Below, piece by piece: positions 12,690 through 23,705 of a DNA stretch of 64,000 bases (positions are counted from its first letter, which is position 1; each line of letters opens with the position of its first letter). The stretch lies in contig CM041465.1 in assembly GCA_023213395.1 (NCBI GenBank), forward strand, positions 135,601,741 through 135,665,740, in the 5' to 3' direction. The position numbers were made by a program, and so were the translations under genes. Under the pieces are notes generated by a model. The model made no database searches and had not been told where the DNA came from. It worked only from the letters and a program-made list of their open reading frames with translations. Origin of the DNA: Cycas panzhihuaensis (Eukaryota; Cycadophyta).

Positions 12690-14276
12690 CACTAGAAGTT
12701 CCCATAGAGTAAGGATGCATGAATCACTTTTTGTTGAGTTTGAACTAGTAGAACTGCACCTTACTCTTAATGAAGAGCCCTTAACATACCAAGAAGTCAG
12801 AAGCATGCAAATTTTAGAGAAATGCCATGACTGGAGAGTACCAATCTCTTATCAAGAATGGTACATGGGAGCTTCTTGATCTACCACTTGGAAGAAAGGT
12901 AGTTCAAAATAAATAGGTGTTCAAAAATAAGTATAGATCAGATGGCACCCTAGCAAAATACAAGATAAGGTTACTAACAAAAGGATTCATATAAAAGGGA
13001 AGGCATTGACTACACTAAAATTTTTGCTCCTACAACCAAGTGGCCTACAATCAAAACTCTTATAGCCTTAGTTATTCAACATGGTTGGAATATCCACCAA
13101 CTTGATGTTAAGACCATATTTCTCAATGGGGACCTTAAAGAAGAAATTTATATCACTCAACCAGAAGGATATGAGATTGTTGATCAAGAGCATAAGGTTT
13201 GCAGGTTCAAAAAGTCCTTGTATGGCCTAAAGCAAGCCCCTCGTGCTTGGTTTACCAAATTATCTAAAAGAATGAGGTAACTTGGATATGAGGTTTGCGA
13301 TTATCAAGATATTGATGTAACATTATTCATTAAGCACCAAAATGATAAATCCACTTACCTCTTAATATTTGTAGATGATATACTAATAATGGAAATAGTA
13401 TACAAGTAATCAGCTAACTAAAGAAGGACCTTGCTAAAACTTTTGAATTGTCTAACCTTAGGTTGATGAAATATTACTTGGGAATTAAAGTAACTCAAAA
13501 GAATGGAAAAATCTTTCTCTCCTAAGAAAAATATATCAACAATCTTCTAGCAAAGTTTTAGTTGGAAGGTGCTTGACTAATGGATACACCTATGGAGCCT
13601 AATATTAGACTTTCATTTGATGGTGACATTAGGGAGGCAAATGCAACACTCTACAGGCAACTTGTAGGTAGTCTCATCTATACTACCAACATAAGGCTAG
13701 ATATTGTACACTCCGCCATTATTCTTGCAAGATTCATGACAAATCCTAAGTAGAATCATTGGTAAGATGTAATATAAGTGTTAAGGTACCTAAGACGACT
13801 AGCAAACATGGTCTATTGTATGAACCCAATGCAGAATTTAAGCTTTATGCATACATAAACTTAGACTTTTCCAGAGATAAAGACATAAGAAGATCTATGT
13901 CTAGGTATGTAACATTTCTTGGAATAGGACCAATATCATGGAGATCCAGATGGAAGAAGATAGTTACAGACTCAACCACTGAAGCTAAGTATATTATTAC
14001 TTCTGAGACAAGCAAGGAGGTGATATGGCTTAGAAAATTATTGAATACATTAAATACCACCTAAATAAGTTCTACTAGCTTACATATAGATAATCAATCT
14101 ACAATCCAGATGGCTAAAATTCTTATATTTCATAATCGTACTAAACATATAAGTACAAAAGTCCAAAGGATCAGAGAACTAGTTCATGATGGCACAATTC
14201 AACTATAGTACTACCCCATAATAGATCAAGTGGCTGATATCTTGACCAAACCACTGAAGAGGGTGAAGTTTGAATA
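12690..14276 (+). pseudogene. Copia-C reverse transcriptase and RNase H, decayed (left copy)
   Basis: RT begins in the RSSHR...HESLFVE region and contains the usual copia blocks: WVFKNKY-like near 12920, LDVKTIFLNGDLKEEIY near 13105-13150, YGLKQAPRAWF near 13215-13250. The active site FVDDI near 13370 keeps both Asp. RT is broken by TAA at 13278 (Gln in Copia-C2), TAA near 13525 (Gln in the right copy) and small indels. RNase H spans about 13760-14276, with open segment 13759-14064 holding TEAKYI and the C-terminal DILTKPLKRVKFE. Non-functional. Confidence 0.87.
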
Positions 14277-14765
14277 GTTCTAAAAGCAACTCAGCCTTAG
14301 GGCCTCCATCTCTAACTGATTAAAGGAGATGACAATAGGACCATCATACTCTATCTCATTTATGAAAACCCCTTATGGGCGTGGAAGGACAAGAGTAAGT
14401 CTTTGCTCTACCCTCTTTGTGAAAACCCCATGTGGGCACAGAAGGATAAGGGTTGTACTTATTTTAGAAAATTAGAACCTGTGAAAACCCAAAAGGGCAT
14501 AGGGGATGACTAAATAATATATGGAGACTTAGCAGATTAAGCTGCACATTTAAATTACTTAGCTATCATGCTACATCAAAGATCCACCTTAGCCATTTTG
14601 ATTTATAAAAGGGGCTATAGATCTTAGAAAGTTTGTGGGTTTTTATTCCCAATGTGGATTTTCCTACAAAAGTGTCATTTAGAATTTCATTGTAATAATA
14701 AGGCTCAAATGAAGACCTCATAGAATAGATTTTCTAAAAATGACCTTCCATAATTAAGGGGGGAT
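14277..14765 (+). repeat. Copia-C 3' UTR with three repeats and the duplication breakpoint
   Basis: Three imperfect copies of a unit around GTGAAAACCCCTTATGGGC start near 14362, 14419 and 14481 (about 60-bp period). They match the right copy (RC of 32990-33115). From about 14530 the similarity to the right copy falls sharply, though motifs such as AAAAGTGTCAT are still shared. A polypurine tract, AAGGGGGGAT, lies at about 14756-14765 directly before the LTR. Confidence 0.75.
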
Positions 14766-15077
14766 TGAAAGAGGTTAATGTATCAAGGTCATTTAAATAG
14801 ATTAATTATGTGACCTTAGGATATATTATTAGCATTAGTCTCTTAATAAAATGTACTTTATGTACATTTAGATGTAATTTTGGGTTCATGTCATTATGCA
14901 AGAAAATCCTAACCTTAATGCTCACCCTCAATAATAAAAGGAGAAATCTCAAGGAGGGAGTAATTATTCATTCTCACCTCTAAGATTACTCTCATATCTT
15001 GTTTTATCTTCTTTTTCATTATCCATTGCCATTGTGTGCATGTGAGTGATTTATCTCCTAGATCCATCCTTCCTTCA
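14766..15077 (+). repeat. Divergent Copia-C-like 3' LTR
   Basis: 312 bp from TGAAAGAGGTTAATG to CCTTCCTTCA, directly after a polypurine tract. It shares landmarks with the 298-bp family LTR (GGTTAATG-near start, AATGCTC-CCCTCAATA block, GATCCATCCTT end) but aligns poorly elsewhere. It does not match this element's own 5' LTR, whereas the right copy's two LTRs are clearly alike. Confidence 0.8.
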
Positions 15078-15746
15078 TAAAATTCTTTAGAAAAAGTGGG
15101 TAAAACCTCCCCTTATAATCATTCTTCTAAAAGCTAGAAAAATTTTGATAGTATTTGCCTTTGTTAAATGGATAAAAAGAGGGAAAGAAAAGAAGAATAA
15201 GATAACATGAATGGACACTAAAGGATTGGAATCCTTTGGCCTTACAACTCCTTGTATTATGCTTCTAAACCTACAAAAGAGAAAGGGAAAGAAAATAATA
15301 CAAATTATACTATGATAATAACTTGAAAATGTTTCTAAATCCACTTTCACAATCTCCTTCACCACATGGATTGTGGGGGAGAAGGAAGTGATGGCTCCAT
15401 TATAAGTGTAAGTGAGGAATATGAAGGAAGTAAGCTCTGATGCCACATGAAAAGAGTGGATTTATCTTTCATCTCCATGCACTAAACTCAAAGTCAAACA
15501 TGGGAGCAAGAGAGACTTGAGAGAAAGAAAGTAACTCTTACAAAATGGGGAGGTAAGAAATGAGCCTCCTCCATTAAGCTTTTACTTTTATATTAAGATA
15601 TGGAGCATTAGAGTTAGGTGAAATGGAATTACACATAATGCACATGAAAGTGTATTTCACTTAAGTGATCTAATTTAAAGTTCACTTAAGACCCCTTTTA
15701 GAAATAATCAACTAATGTAATGACCTTGTGGCATTAACCCTTTTCA
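15078..15746 (-). mobile_element. Copia-D: 5' end of another Copia-C family element
   Basis: Minus-strand fragment holding a complete 298-bp-type LTR at 15448-15746 (TGAAAAGGG to CTCTTTTCA on the minus strand), the PBS TGGCATCAGAGC at 15434-15445 and the first about 370 bp of the leader, including the short frame 15087-15446 found in other copies. It stops exactly where the divergent LTR ends at 15077. The rest of the element is absent from the window. The outer flank at 15747 is gypsy-like sequence. Confidence 0.88.
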
Positions 15747-17000
15747 GCCTAGCCACAATGACCAAATATATTAGCATCTTACCTCTTCTATTAGGGCACT
15801 TGAGTATACCATTAATACTAAGTTGCATATTGAAAATCCTCCTCCTACTAAATAAAAATGAGAAACTAACATTATTCACTATATTTAAGGAAGGAAATGT
15901 CAAATACTCTTCCCTCACCTTTAGTAAAGTAGACTCCTTAGTGCTCATATCATCAAACTGATAGCCATGAAAGGGATTAGTATTAGGTAGTTTAGGATAT
16001 GGCTCATAATACTCAAACTATTAATAATCCTATATCAAAACCAAATCAAGAATAACTAATTTATAAATATCCATTACTTGAACATAACTCTAAGCATATT
16101 AAGGATAAAAATAAAGGCAAAGCTAAGTAGGATAGGATAAGTGACAATAAGAATGCATCCTCTGGTCTAACTAAGAAGTGTATCACCTTTCCCAAAGAAA
16201 ATGGTAAATGAACTAATAACAAAAACAACCACATCTTAAAGGTTATAAGACGAAGAGAATGATTAATATAGTTGAGATTACAAAGAACCTAGGCATGACC
16301 AAATCCTCTAGCAATTTACCTATTAAAAACCTTGATTCTTTGCCTCTTGTTCTACCTTGACTTATTCATTTTAGGTCCATTCTTTCTACTTTAACGGATG
16401 GATCTTTCTCTTTAATCAATGAGTTAAAGACCATTCTTATAAGTATTTCCACTATGGATTTGTTAAGGAGTTACCCTAAATAATGCCAAATCTTACTTAA
16501 TGCTTTAGGGGTTCCAGTTCCTAACTCTCCATTAAGTCTTATTCCCTCATTTGATCTATCTATCCTGACCAGTAAAGAAAAATGTAGCTCCAATGACATT
16601 CCACTATTTTATATTGAAATATATAAAGATGACATCAATATTTGATGAGTTATTATTGATGAAGGTTCATTAGTAGACATGATTCCTCTTTGTTGAGTTG
16701 AAGATCCAAAATTTGTTATTTATAAACTCTACCAGTGGATATGTCAAGAATACAATTAGAACCAAAAGATACTTCTCAGACAAGTTAGTCTCCTACTTAC
16801 CTTAGAAGGTAAGATAGTCATGGTTGACCTTACTCTCATTAGCTTGGAATTAGAATATGACATCCTCTTAGGAAGACCATGGATTAACCAAATATCTATT
16901 ATCTATTTTTCACTCTTTGATGAGCTTAAGTTCATTCATAAGGGAGAGTTAAAGGTAGTAAAGTGAAATCATAAACCTATAAAGTAATATATCCTATTAG
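15747..17000 (+). pseudogene. Gypsy-2 gag C-terminus and protease, decayed
   Basis: 15747-16090 shows no recognisable domain. 16100-16340 is a Lys-rich segment homologous to 40030-40270 (both contain a run ending in TNNVT/KNLG-type sequence before the protease). The protease lies at about 16560-16990: active-site segment IIDEGSLVDMIPLC near 16655-16690, where Gypsy-1 has INKGSSINVIPLC, so this copy retains the catalytic Asp. The ILLGRPWIN motif near 16863-16890 is intact. Stops (TGA, TAG) interrupt both. Confidence 0.75.
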
Positions 17001-18130
17001 TATAAACTATCTTAGAGATGAGGGGGTCATTTAACACTTCAAAATATTTCTTTTAGTCTTTATATCTCATATAATATTTTTCCATTAAGACTCTTTCAGC
17101 ACTTGAACAAGAAGTTAGATGCATAAATATGATTGATATTACTCCTTCAAAGGAGAGTTATGTTGAAACATTTTAATCCACTTTAGAATTATTTCCAATC
17201 CCTTCCCCTTTGAAGGAACCTTTGCCTTTCCATCCTATAAGATCACTATCTAATTCATTTTAGATAGAATAAAACACTAGTCATCATCCTCTTTTGACAT
17301 CACATCATTCTCATGAAGATGATGATAACCTCCAAGATGGTTCTTCCCATTTTTAAGGAATTACTTCCTTGGCCTCATTTCTTATGAGTTGAACTTCACA
17401 TGTATCCTTTATTTGTACTATGTAAATAATGTTCGTAATATTGTTATACTCATGACTCAACCTTCTAAGCAAGCATTCTTACCTCATGCCTCTATTGTAT
17501 CATCTAGTGACATGATTTATTATTGATCTCTTTTTCTAGTTGCCTAGCTTAATCAACATGGTAAGAAACTTCTTATATACAGACATCTTGACATCTTACC
17601 TCTAGAAGATGAGACATCTTGACTTCATACCTCACTTAGATTAAGTCTAATGCATAGGAGATGAATCAAGGAAGTAAATATGATTATTATAATCTCTTTT
17701 CTAATTAAAAATATCACTCAAAAGGATACCCCTTTATCTTTCATTCATATATCTCCTTCCACAAGTTATCCCTTGATTGATGAACCCAGTTTTCATCAAA
17801 TCATACACTTGAATTAGGGATTTTCTAAGCAACTTGGTATTTTTTACAAATTCCTATAATAATAAATATTTTCTTGAATTAGGACCTTGTCTTTCCTATA
17901 AAGATTCCTTCCTTAGATTCATCTCATCATTCTTAATTTTAGATTAAAGACACTACCTTTAGAGATCTATACCACCTTGATCATTTTGAGAATGATAAGG
18001 CAATCTTAGAATAATTGGCTAGATCCTCACCTAACCTTCCTCCTAATAATCATAAGCTTGGTTTTAGTAAGCATTTGCATCCTTATTCACCTTTGGTGGA
18101 TCCTAGATAATTTTTAATTGATCCTATATC
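17001..18130 (+). other. Gypsy-2 protease-RT linker
   Basis: About 1.1 kb of pol-like but strongly decayed sequence. It ends with Asp/Gly-rich text related to GDTIDIDLELG of Gypsy-1 (49381). No domain is recognised and no long frame is open. Confidence 0.5.
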
Positions 18131-19630
18131 TTTTGCAAAACTTGTTCATCCTCATTTTAAGGAGGGAAATACCATCCTTGTGGGTGAGACTATTGATATT
18201 AATTTAGACATGGTTGAAACTCTAAAGATAATTAAGGTAGGGAAAAATTAGTCCCCTAAAGAAGTGAGATAACTAAAGGAGCTCTTTCATGAATTTATCT
18301 TGGTCTATACCTATCATTATAGTGATATGTAGGGTCTTCACCCTGATGTTATTATCCATAATGTCACTAAAATCCTAGGAGCTAAGCCTAAAAGGTAAAA
18401 GCAAAGACCTATACATCTTCATGTATCAATTGCTATCAAATAGGAAGTGGACAAACTTCTAAAAGTGGGGTTCATTAAAAGTATTAATTATTCATAATTG
18501 GTTTCTAACATAGTTCCCATGGCTAAAAAGAATGGGTCTATCAAAATATGCATAGACTTTCATGGTATTAATGATGCTTATTCCAAAGATAACTTTTCTC
18601 TCACATTCTTAAATCAAATTTAGGACCAAATTACTAGTTTTGAAGCCATATCTATTATAGACAATTTTTTTTTAATATACTTAGATTCTTATCTCTTCTA
18701 ACGATCATCATAAGATTGCTTTTACCATGCCATGGGGAATTTTTACGTATAAGATCATGCTATTTGGCCTAAAAAATATTGGAGCTACCTATTAGAAAGC
18801 TATGGATTTTATATTCCATGACCATATATGCATTATCATGGCTATCTACATGGATGATATACTTACCCTATGACATTATCAAAGATATCATATTTAAGAT
18901 TTGAGGACTATCTTCAAATGGTGACATAAATTCTTCCTTTGCCTTAACCCAACCAAGTGTGTATTTATGGTTAATTTAGGGAAGATATTAGTAAATATAC
19001 TCTCTCATGATAGTATTAGGATAGACCCTAAAAAATTAAGAGCCATTATTGATATGTCACCTCCTCGCATGAAAAAATAAATTAGATCATTTTTTGGTAA
19101 GTTGGGTTTCTTGTGATGATTCATTATAGATTTTGTACTAAATATTAAACCTCTTAATAACCTAGTAGAAAAGGAAGCTTCTCTCACTTGGACTCCACCC
19201 ATTCAGGAGTCTTTTGATGTCTTAAAATAGACATTGATCTTTACTCTTATACTTGCTCCTCCCATCTTTAATAAGTCTTTTATCTTATATGCATCTTCTA
19301 TAGAAGAGTCTCTTATGGGAATGCTTACTGAAGAAGATGAATATAGGAGAGAGTAAGATATTTCTTTTATAAGTAAGACACTTTTTATTACTGAGCTTAA
19401 TTACTCTCCTTCTAAGAAAGGATGTCTCTCATTAGTATTCACTACTAAGAAGTTATGCCATTATCTTCTCAACAACATCATCTTTCTTATTGTCTAATCC
19501 AACCTTATTTGCTATTCATTTACTAAGAGTGATCTTACTAGGAAAGTAGGCAAACGGGATTTTATTTTATAAGAATTTAATTTCCAAATAGTTGATAAAA
19601 ATCTAAGAAAGATAAGGTAGTTGTCGAGAT
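18131..19630 (+). pseudogene. Gypsy-2 reverse transcriptase and gypsy RNase H, decayed
   Basis: The pre-RT segment YHYSDM-GLHPDV leads into RT with SNIVPMAKKNGSIKICIDF near 18505-18560 and the polymerase centre IYMDDILTL near 18840-18870, YMDD intact. Downstream are LGKILVN and RSFFGKLGF near 19085-19115. RNase H covers about 19200-19620, with ILYASS, ELNYSPSKKGCLSLVF and KLCHYL landmarks. Stops sit where Gypsy-1 or related elements have Gln or Trp, for example IK-stop-EVD near 18440 and NQI-stop-DQI near 18622 (Trp kept in Gypsy-1). Confidence 0.85.
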
Positions 19631-19689
19631 GATGGCAGAATCTCCCTTACCTAATCCCTCTAATGAATTTATTAATGATAAATTCCCTA

Positions 19690-20980
19690 ATGAATAAATC
19701 CTCCAATTAGATGCTATTCCACTAGAGGAGGTTTGGTATCAAGAAATCAAATCCTATCTCTTAAAACAAACTTTCCATTATTATTCTTCCTTAAAAAATA
19801 GAAGATAGATTAGGGCCACTACCTGACAATATCTCCTTTTAGACAATGTATTATATAAGCATTTATTTAATAGAGTTCCATTAAGGTGTCTTTACCCTAC
19901 TAAGGCTCAAACCACATTGGCTAAATGCTATGATGGTATATGTGGCAACCATTTTGGCGGTCAATCCATGACTCAACATATCTTATAAATGGGATACTAC
20001 TAGTCATCATTATTTAAGGATGCTCATGCATACATTAAAAAGTGTGAGAAATGCCAATCTTGTGTGACTCTTATTCACCAACTTACTCAAACCCTTAAAC
20101 CCATTATATGTTCTTGACCTTTTCTCAATGGGGGCTTAACCTCATTGGTCAAAATTTTCCCCCATCCTCAAGTGGTTTTAAATTCATTTTAACTACTATT
20201 GAGTATTTTACTAAGTGAAGAGATCCCATTCTTTTGGTCTTTACTACTTAGAAAATTATTACTACTTTTATTTTTTAATATATCATTTGTAGATTTATTG
20301 TCCAAAACATTATTATTACTAATAATAGAACCTTATTTTTCAATATCCAAGTAGTTGAGTTATATGAGAAGTTCTGGGTTACCCATCGTCTTTTAGCTCC
20401 CCATGATCCTTAAGCTAATGGACAAGTTGAAGTTTTTAATAAAATATTAACTAGAATTTTAGCCAAGATTGTGGCTAACTCTCATCATGATTATCATATT
20501 TGATTATTCCTTGTAATATGGTCCTATTATACTTCTATCAAGAATGTAATTGGAATGACACATTTCTCTCTAGAATATGAAGCTAAAGTTATTTTTCCTT
20601 TAGAGTTTAAGATACCATCTTTGCATGTATATTTTAAAAGATTTCACCAGTGAAGAATTTCAAAGAGAAGCTCATATGTTAGAGTTCAAAAAAATAGATG
20701 AAACATGCCTAACTACTCTTTAAAGTAACCTCACTTCTAAAACTAGAGATTAGGTAGCTCATGATAGACTAATAATACCTTGTAAATTTTTCATTTGAGA
20801 TAAGGTGCTTAAACTTGAGTATCTACATTACACGCAATAGAAAACTTCTCCTAAGTGAACAGGACCTTACTTAGTTGTTGAGGATCTTAAGAATGGTACT
20901 TATTATATTTCCACTCTTGAGGATTTGGAACCACAAAAGCTAATTAATTTATAATTCTTATGAAAGTTTTATGCTTAAGA
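19690..20980 (+). pseudogene. Gypsy-2 integrase, decayed
   Basis: The N-terminal HHCC finger is visible as NHFGG...H followed by CEKCQSC near 19945-20065. In the core the first catalytic region reads TTIEYFTK (Asp replaced by Glu). The second reads ITNNRT with Asn at 20321-20323 in place of Asp. The third keeps Glu in NGQVEVFNK near 20420. The C-terminal part (LKLEYL...LRRFYA-type end) runs to about 20970. No second RNase H lies between the gypsy RNase H and this integrase; only about 280 bp separate them. Confidence 0.85.
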
Positions 20981-22305
20981 ACTAAAATCATTATACTCTA
21001 CAATGAGGATAAACTATGGCTCTGAAAGCCACACTGTATAATAAGCCTAAACTATGGACAACCATTCTCTCTTGTGCTTTCTAACTTTCAACTATCATTT
21101 TCATATAATTATAGATTCTCCCTTTCTTTTCCTATATTGTTAGATTGAGCTTGAAGTTTTTTATCATAGTAATCATATAAGATTACTATCTCACTACTAT
21201 ATAAAAACTTTGGTTTCTAGGCATATGTTGTTATTGCAATCACTTTGGATAAGGCACTCCTACTCTTCTCTCCTAACTTCTAAACTTGGAAGAGAAAAAA
21301 GACCCCTACCTCTAATCATCAAAATAATAATTAGGTATAGAGTAAAAGAGGTTAATCTCTATTATTACATGTGATATCCTATTTCTTTTATATTCTTCCT
21401 CACTAGTCTTAATCTTAACTTACTTTGCTTACAAGTGTCCTTTTCTAGATTCATAGGGATTTCATTTATGCTTATTCAAACTTTTTATTTGTTGGAATTC
21501 TCAATACCCTCTTACTATACTTTGAAGGTTATTTCTCATTTTGTTATCTTCCCCTTATACTTAGAGACATTGTAATATATATATATATATATATTTCCTT
21601 TTCCCATGGTTCAACCTTTGAGGATTTTAGTTCATGGTTTTTATTTCTTTATTTTTATTAAAAAGGTCATCCTTATTATACTATGAGAATATGTTTCATG
21701 ATCAAGTCAATCATTGATCATCCATGATTGTGTGTTCTCTCTTCATCATCTCTTAGTAAAAATCATATGATGATTGTAGTTAAGACATTGAATGAGTATA
21801 TTCTAGAAAGTGAGTTTAGCGATGCTTAGTTCACCATGACCCTTTCTTAAATTGTCATATAGAATGATATAGTCAATAATGTTTTAAGAAAATTATTAAG
21901 AAAATCAAAAATAAAAAAATCAATAAAAGATATAAGTAAAGTTGTTTGTCTATCTCTTGTACCCTCTTATTATCTATAGTAAGTCACATGATGGCTTCAT
22001 CTACACCTTCATCTATTATAGGTTAGGTTTATTTGGGTGCAATATTTAGGACCTTTGAATCTAGTTGTTTAGGCCTATCATAGCCTCACTTGTGATCAAA
22101 ACCTATTTAACACCTTTGTAGTCTTTACTTTCATGTATATTTAGGGTGATATTCTTATGGTAAGGAAACCTAATCATGAATCTATCTCTCTTTTTATTTT
22201 ATAGCCAAAACTAAGTCTCTTATATAAGAACCAATTCCTCATAGGTTGATTTATGGACCTTCCTATATCTATTACTTTATCATTAGGTATTAGTTCTCCC
22301 TCACC
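20981..22305 (+). other. Gypsy-2 spacer between integrase and second RNase H
   Basis: About 1.3 kb without a recognisable domain or long frame. It contains a short (AT)n run at about 21571-21592. Its end (22030-22160) is homologous to 52530-52700 of Gypsy-1, which has a shorter spacer of about 0.6 kb. Confidence 0.5.
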
Positions 22306-22720
22306 ATGGCATTTAATATACATGCTGATGGGGGTAATAAAGATAATTATAAACCACCTACTACTACATGGGTAGTTCATGACTAATTGGCTAATCTCTT
22401 GACTTTTGGTGGCATGTTCTTACCTCAAGCAATGAATAATAAAGTTGAATACATTACAAGTATAAGAGCTTTAATAGATGCCCTACACTTTTATCATGGT
22501 TTTATTAGCCTTTATTTTGATTCTCAAGTTATAGTCCTTTAGCTTGTTGGTGTCTACCATGTTCATTCTCCTCAACTACATCCCCTTCATATTTAGGCTT
22601 TGTCATTATTCTCTTACTTTTCATTATTTACCATTCACCATGTCTTACATGATTAAAACATAGAAGCTAGCTCTTTAGTCTCTTATAACTTAGAACACCA
22701 TCACTTATAACCTTCTCTTT
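22306..22720 (+). pseudogene. Gypsy-2 second (archaeal/plant-type) RNase H
   Basis: Translation from the ATG at 22306 gives a fold-diagnostic RNase H order: ADGG (first Asp), about 45 residues later KVEYI (Glu), then YFDSQVIV (second Asp) and LVGVYHVHS. This is the RVT_3-like pattern, distinct from the gypsy RNase H next to RT. It is interrupted by a TAA after VVHD and a TAG before LVGVY. The following text has lost its frame. Position downstream of integrase is the unusual feature; Gypsy-1 shows the same at 52784. Confidence 0.8.
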
Positions 22721-22860
22721 TGAGCCAGGGGCATAACTCCAAAATGTATATAAACTAGCATGTTAATACCATGACCAAAGCATAATAAGGGTTATCGTAA
22801 ACACATCTAAAATATAGAGTCAAGCATGTATATAGAAATAACATTATAAAAGGAAAATAA

Positions 22861-22902
22861 GGGTGGGGTGGTGGGGAGGGGGGGGTGGGGTGGGTAGGGT
22901 TA
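22861..22902 (+). repeat. G-rich tract, quadruplex-forming pattern
   Basis: Eight or more runs of 2-8 G separated by single T or A over about 40 bases. It lies 29 bases before a candidate LTR start, so it may be an expanded polypurine tract of Gypsy-2. Its quadruplex potential is inferred from pattern only. Confidence 0.7.
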
Positions 22903-22930
22903 GAGTTAATAATCTGTCATATATATATAA

Positions 22931-23689
22931 TGTTAGAAAGTAAAGTAATGATATTGTATATGTATGAAAAGTCATACGGTATATCTAATAGACATATAAT
23001 ATCATGATCATATGACTTCAATAGGTGTACAAATCATCATGACTTGACCTACTTTCATATCCCTATGCTTTTGGATCAGACCCATCTCCCTCCCCTCTCA
23101 ACTCTCTCCCTATGTACATGCTTATCTTGGCATGGGATGATGAGATCTATCTTGTCCACCTCCCATATGTTGAATGTGTGAATGTGTGTATTACTTGAAG
23201 GAGGTGTACACCTACTAGCCTATAGGATGATCATCCTATGTAGATGGCATTAGTTGTCTTCAATAACTTGTAAATTAACCTCTTGTATACCCAATCACCC
23301 AATTACATCCTATTATATATCTTGTTCTTGAATAATATGAGTAAAATATTAAATGAGAGGGCTTAACAATGCTTAATCATTCTCTTGCTAAATGAGAGGC
23401 TCTTCTATAGTAAATACATATGGATGTAGGATATCAAGGATCCTCCTCATATCCATAAGCTCTATTGTCCCCTCACTTGCCATATATACATATCATAGTT
23501 AATTAATTTATTTAGGAAAAAGTTAAAGAAAACTATAAAGACTATCTAGTAAACTAAGCTAAGTCAACATTTAGTAAATAAAACAGAACTAAAAAGTACT
23601 TGTTAAGCATGGTGTTGCTACATCAATTGGTCATTAGGAGACCTCTTCACCTACTTTCTTACCTACCACCACTCCATGGGTATTGTTTC
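22931..23689 (+). other. Possible Gypsy-2 3' LTR start; otherwise unassigned
   Basis: Begins TGTTAGAAAG, matching the TGTTAGAAAAG that follows the polypurine tract of Gypsy-1 at 53383. No end of the LTR could be found and no match to Gypsy-1 beyond the first bases is evident by eye. No coding trace seen. Confidence 0.35.
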
Positions 23690-23705
23690 ACCAAAATTAG
23701 GCCTC
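23690..23705. repeat. Target-site duplication of L1 tail (copy 1)
   Basis: ACCAAAATTAGGCCTC, repeated exactly at 25263-25278, on either side of the L1 insertion. A 16-bp duplication is typical of LINE target-primed insertion. Confidence 0.93.

Larger units (their letters stand above)
1..14530. repeat. Left arm of a large inverted duplication
   Basis: This arm is the reverse complement of about 32945-47191. Corresponding landmarks sum to about 47471 over most of its length: Copia-C 5' LTR 7455-7752 against 39718-40015, protease frame 6764-6964 against 40506-40706, leader frame 7754-8038 against 39432-39716, gag-antisense frame 10433-10876 against 36595-37038. The sum drifts to about 47505 in the Copia-B leader and falls to about 47190 at the outer end because of a deletion in the other arm. 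By eye the arms differ at roughly 5 percent of positions. The inner edge is near 14530, inside the Copia-C 3' UTR. The outer edge lies beyond the window start. Confidence 0.93.
7455..15077 (+). mobile_element. Copia-C, left copy (Ty1/copia, chimeric 3' end)
   Basis: Plus-strand Ty1/copia element. Order: 5' LTR 7455-7752, PBS 7755-7766, leader, gag from 9777, protease, integrase, reverse transcriptase, RNase H ending about 14276, 3' UTR repeats, 3' LTR 14766-15077. It matches the right copy (32423-40015) up to about 14530. Past that the 3' UTR and LTR are of a clearly different subfamily. The 5' flank AATGA matches the complement of the right copy's TCATT. The 3' flank is not gypsy but the inverted copia fragment at 15078. 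Confidence 0.9.
15747..22930 (+). mobile_element. Gypsy-2, decayed Ty3/gypsy element with two RNase H domains
   Basis: Plus-strand Ty3/gypsy remnant, same lineage as Gypsy-1 (shared protease context, RT, integrase and 3' RNase H order). Its 5' part (LTR and most of gag) is missing, replaced by Copia-D at 15746. Order: pre-protease Lys-rich part, protease, linker, RT, gypsy RNase H, integrase, spacer, second RNase H, G-rich tract, and a possible LTR start (TGTTAGAAAG) at 22931. No frame longer than about 78 codons survives. Confidence 0.85.
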
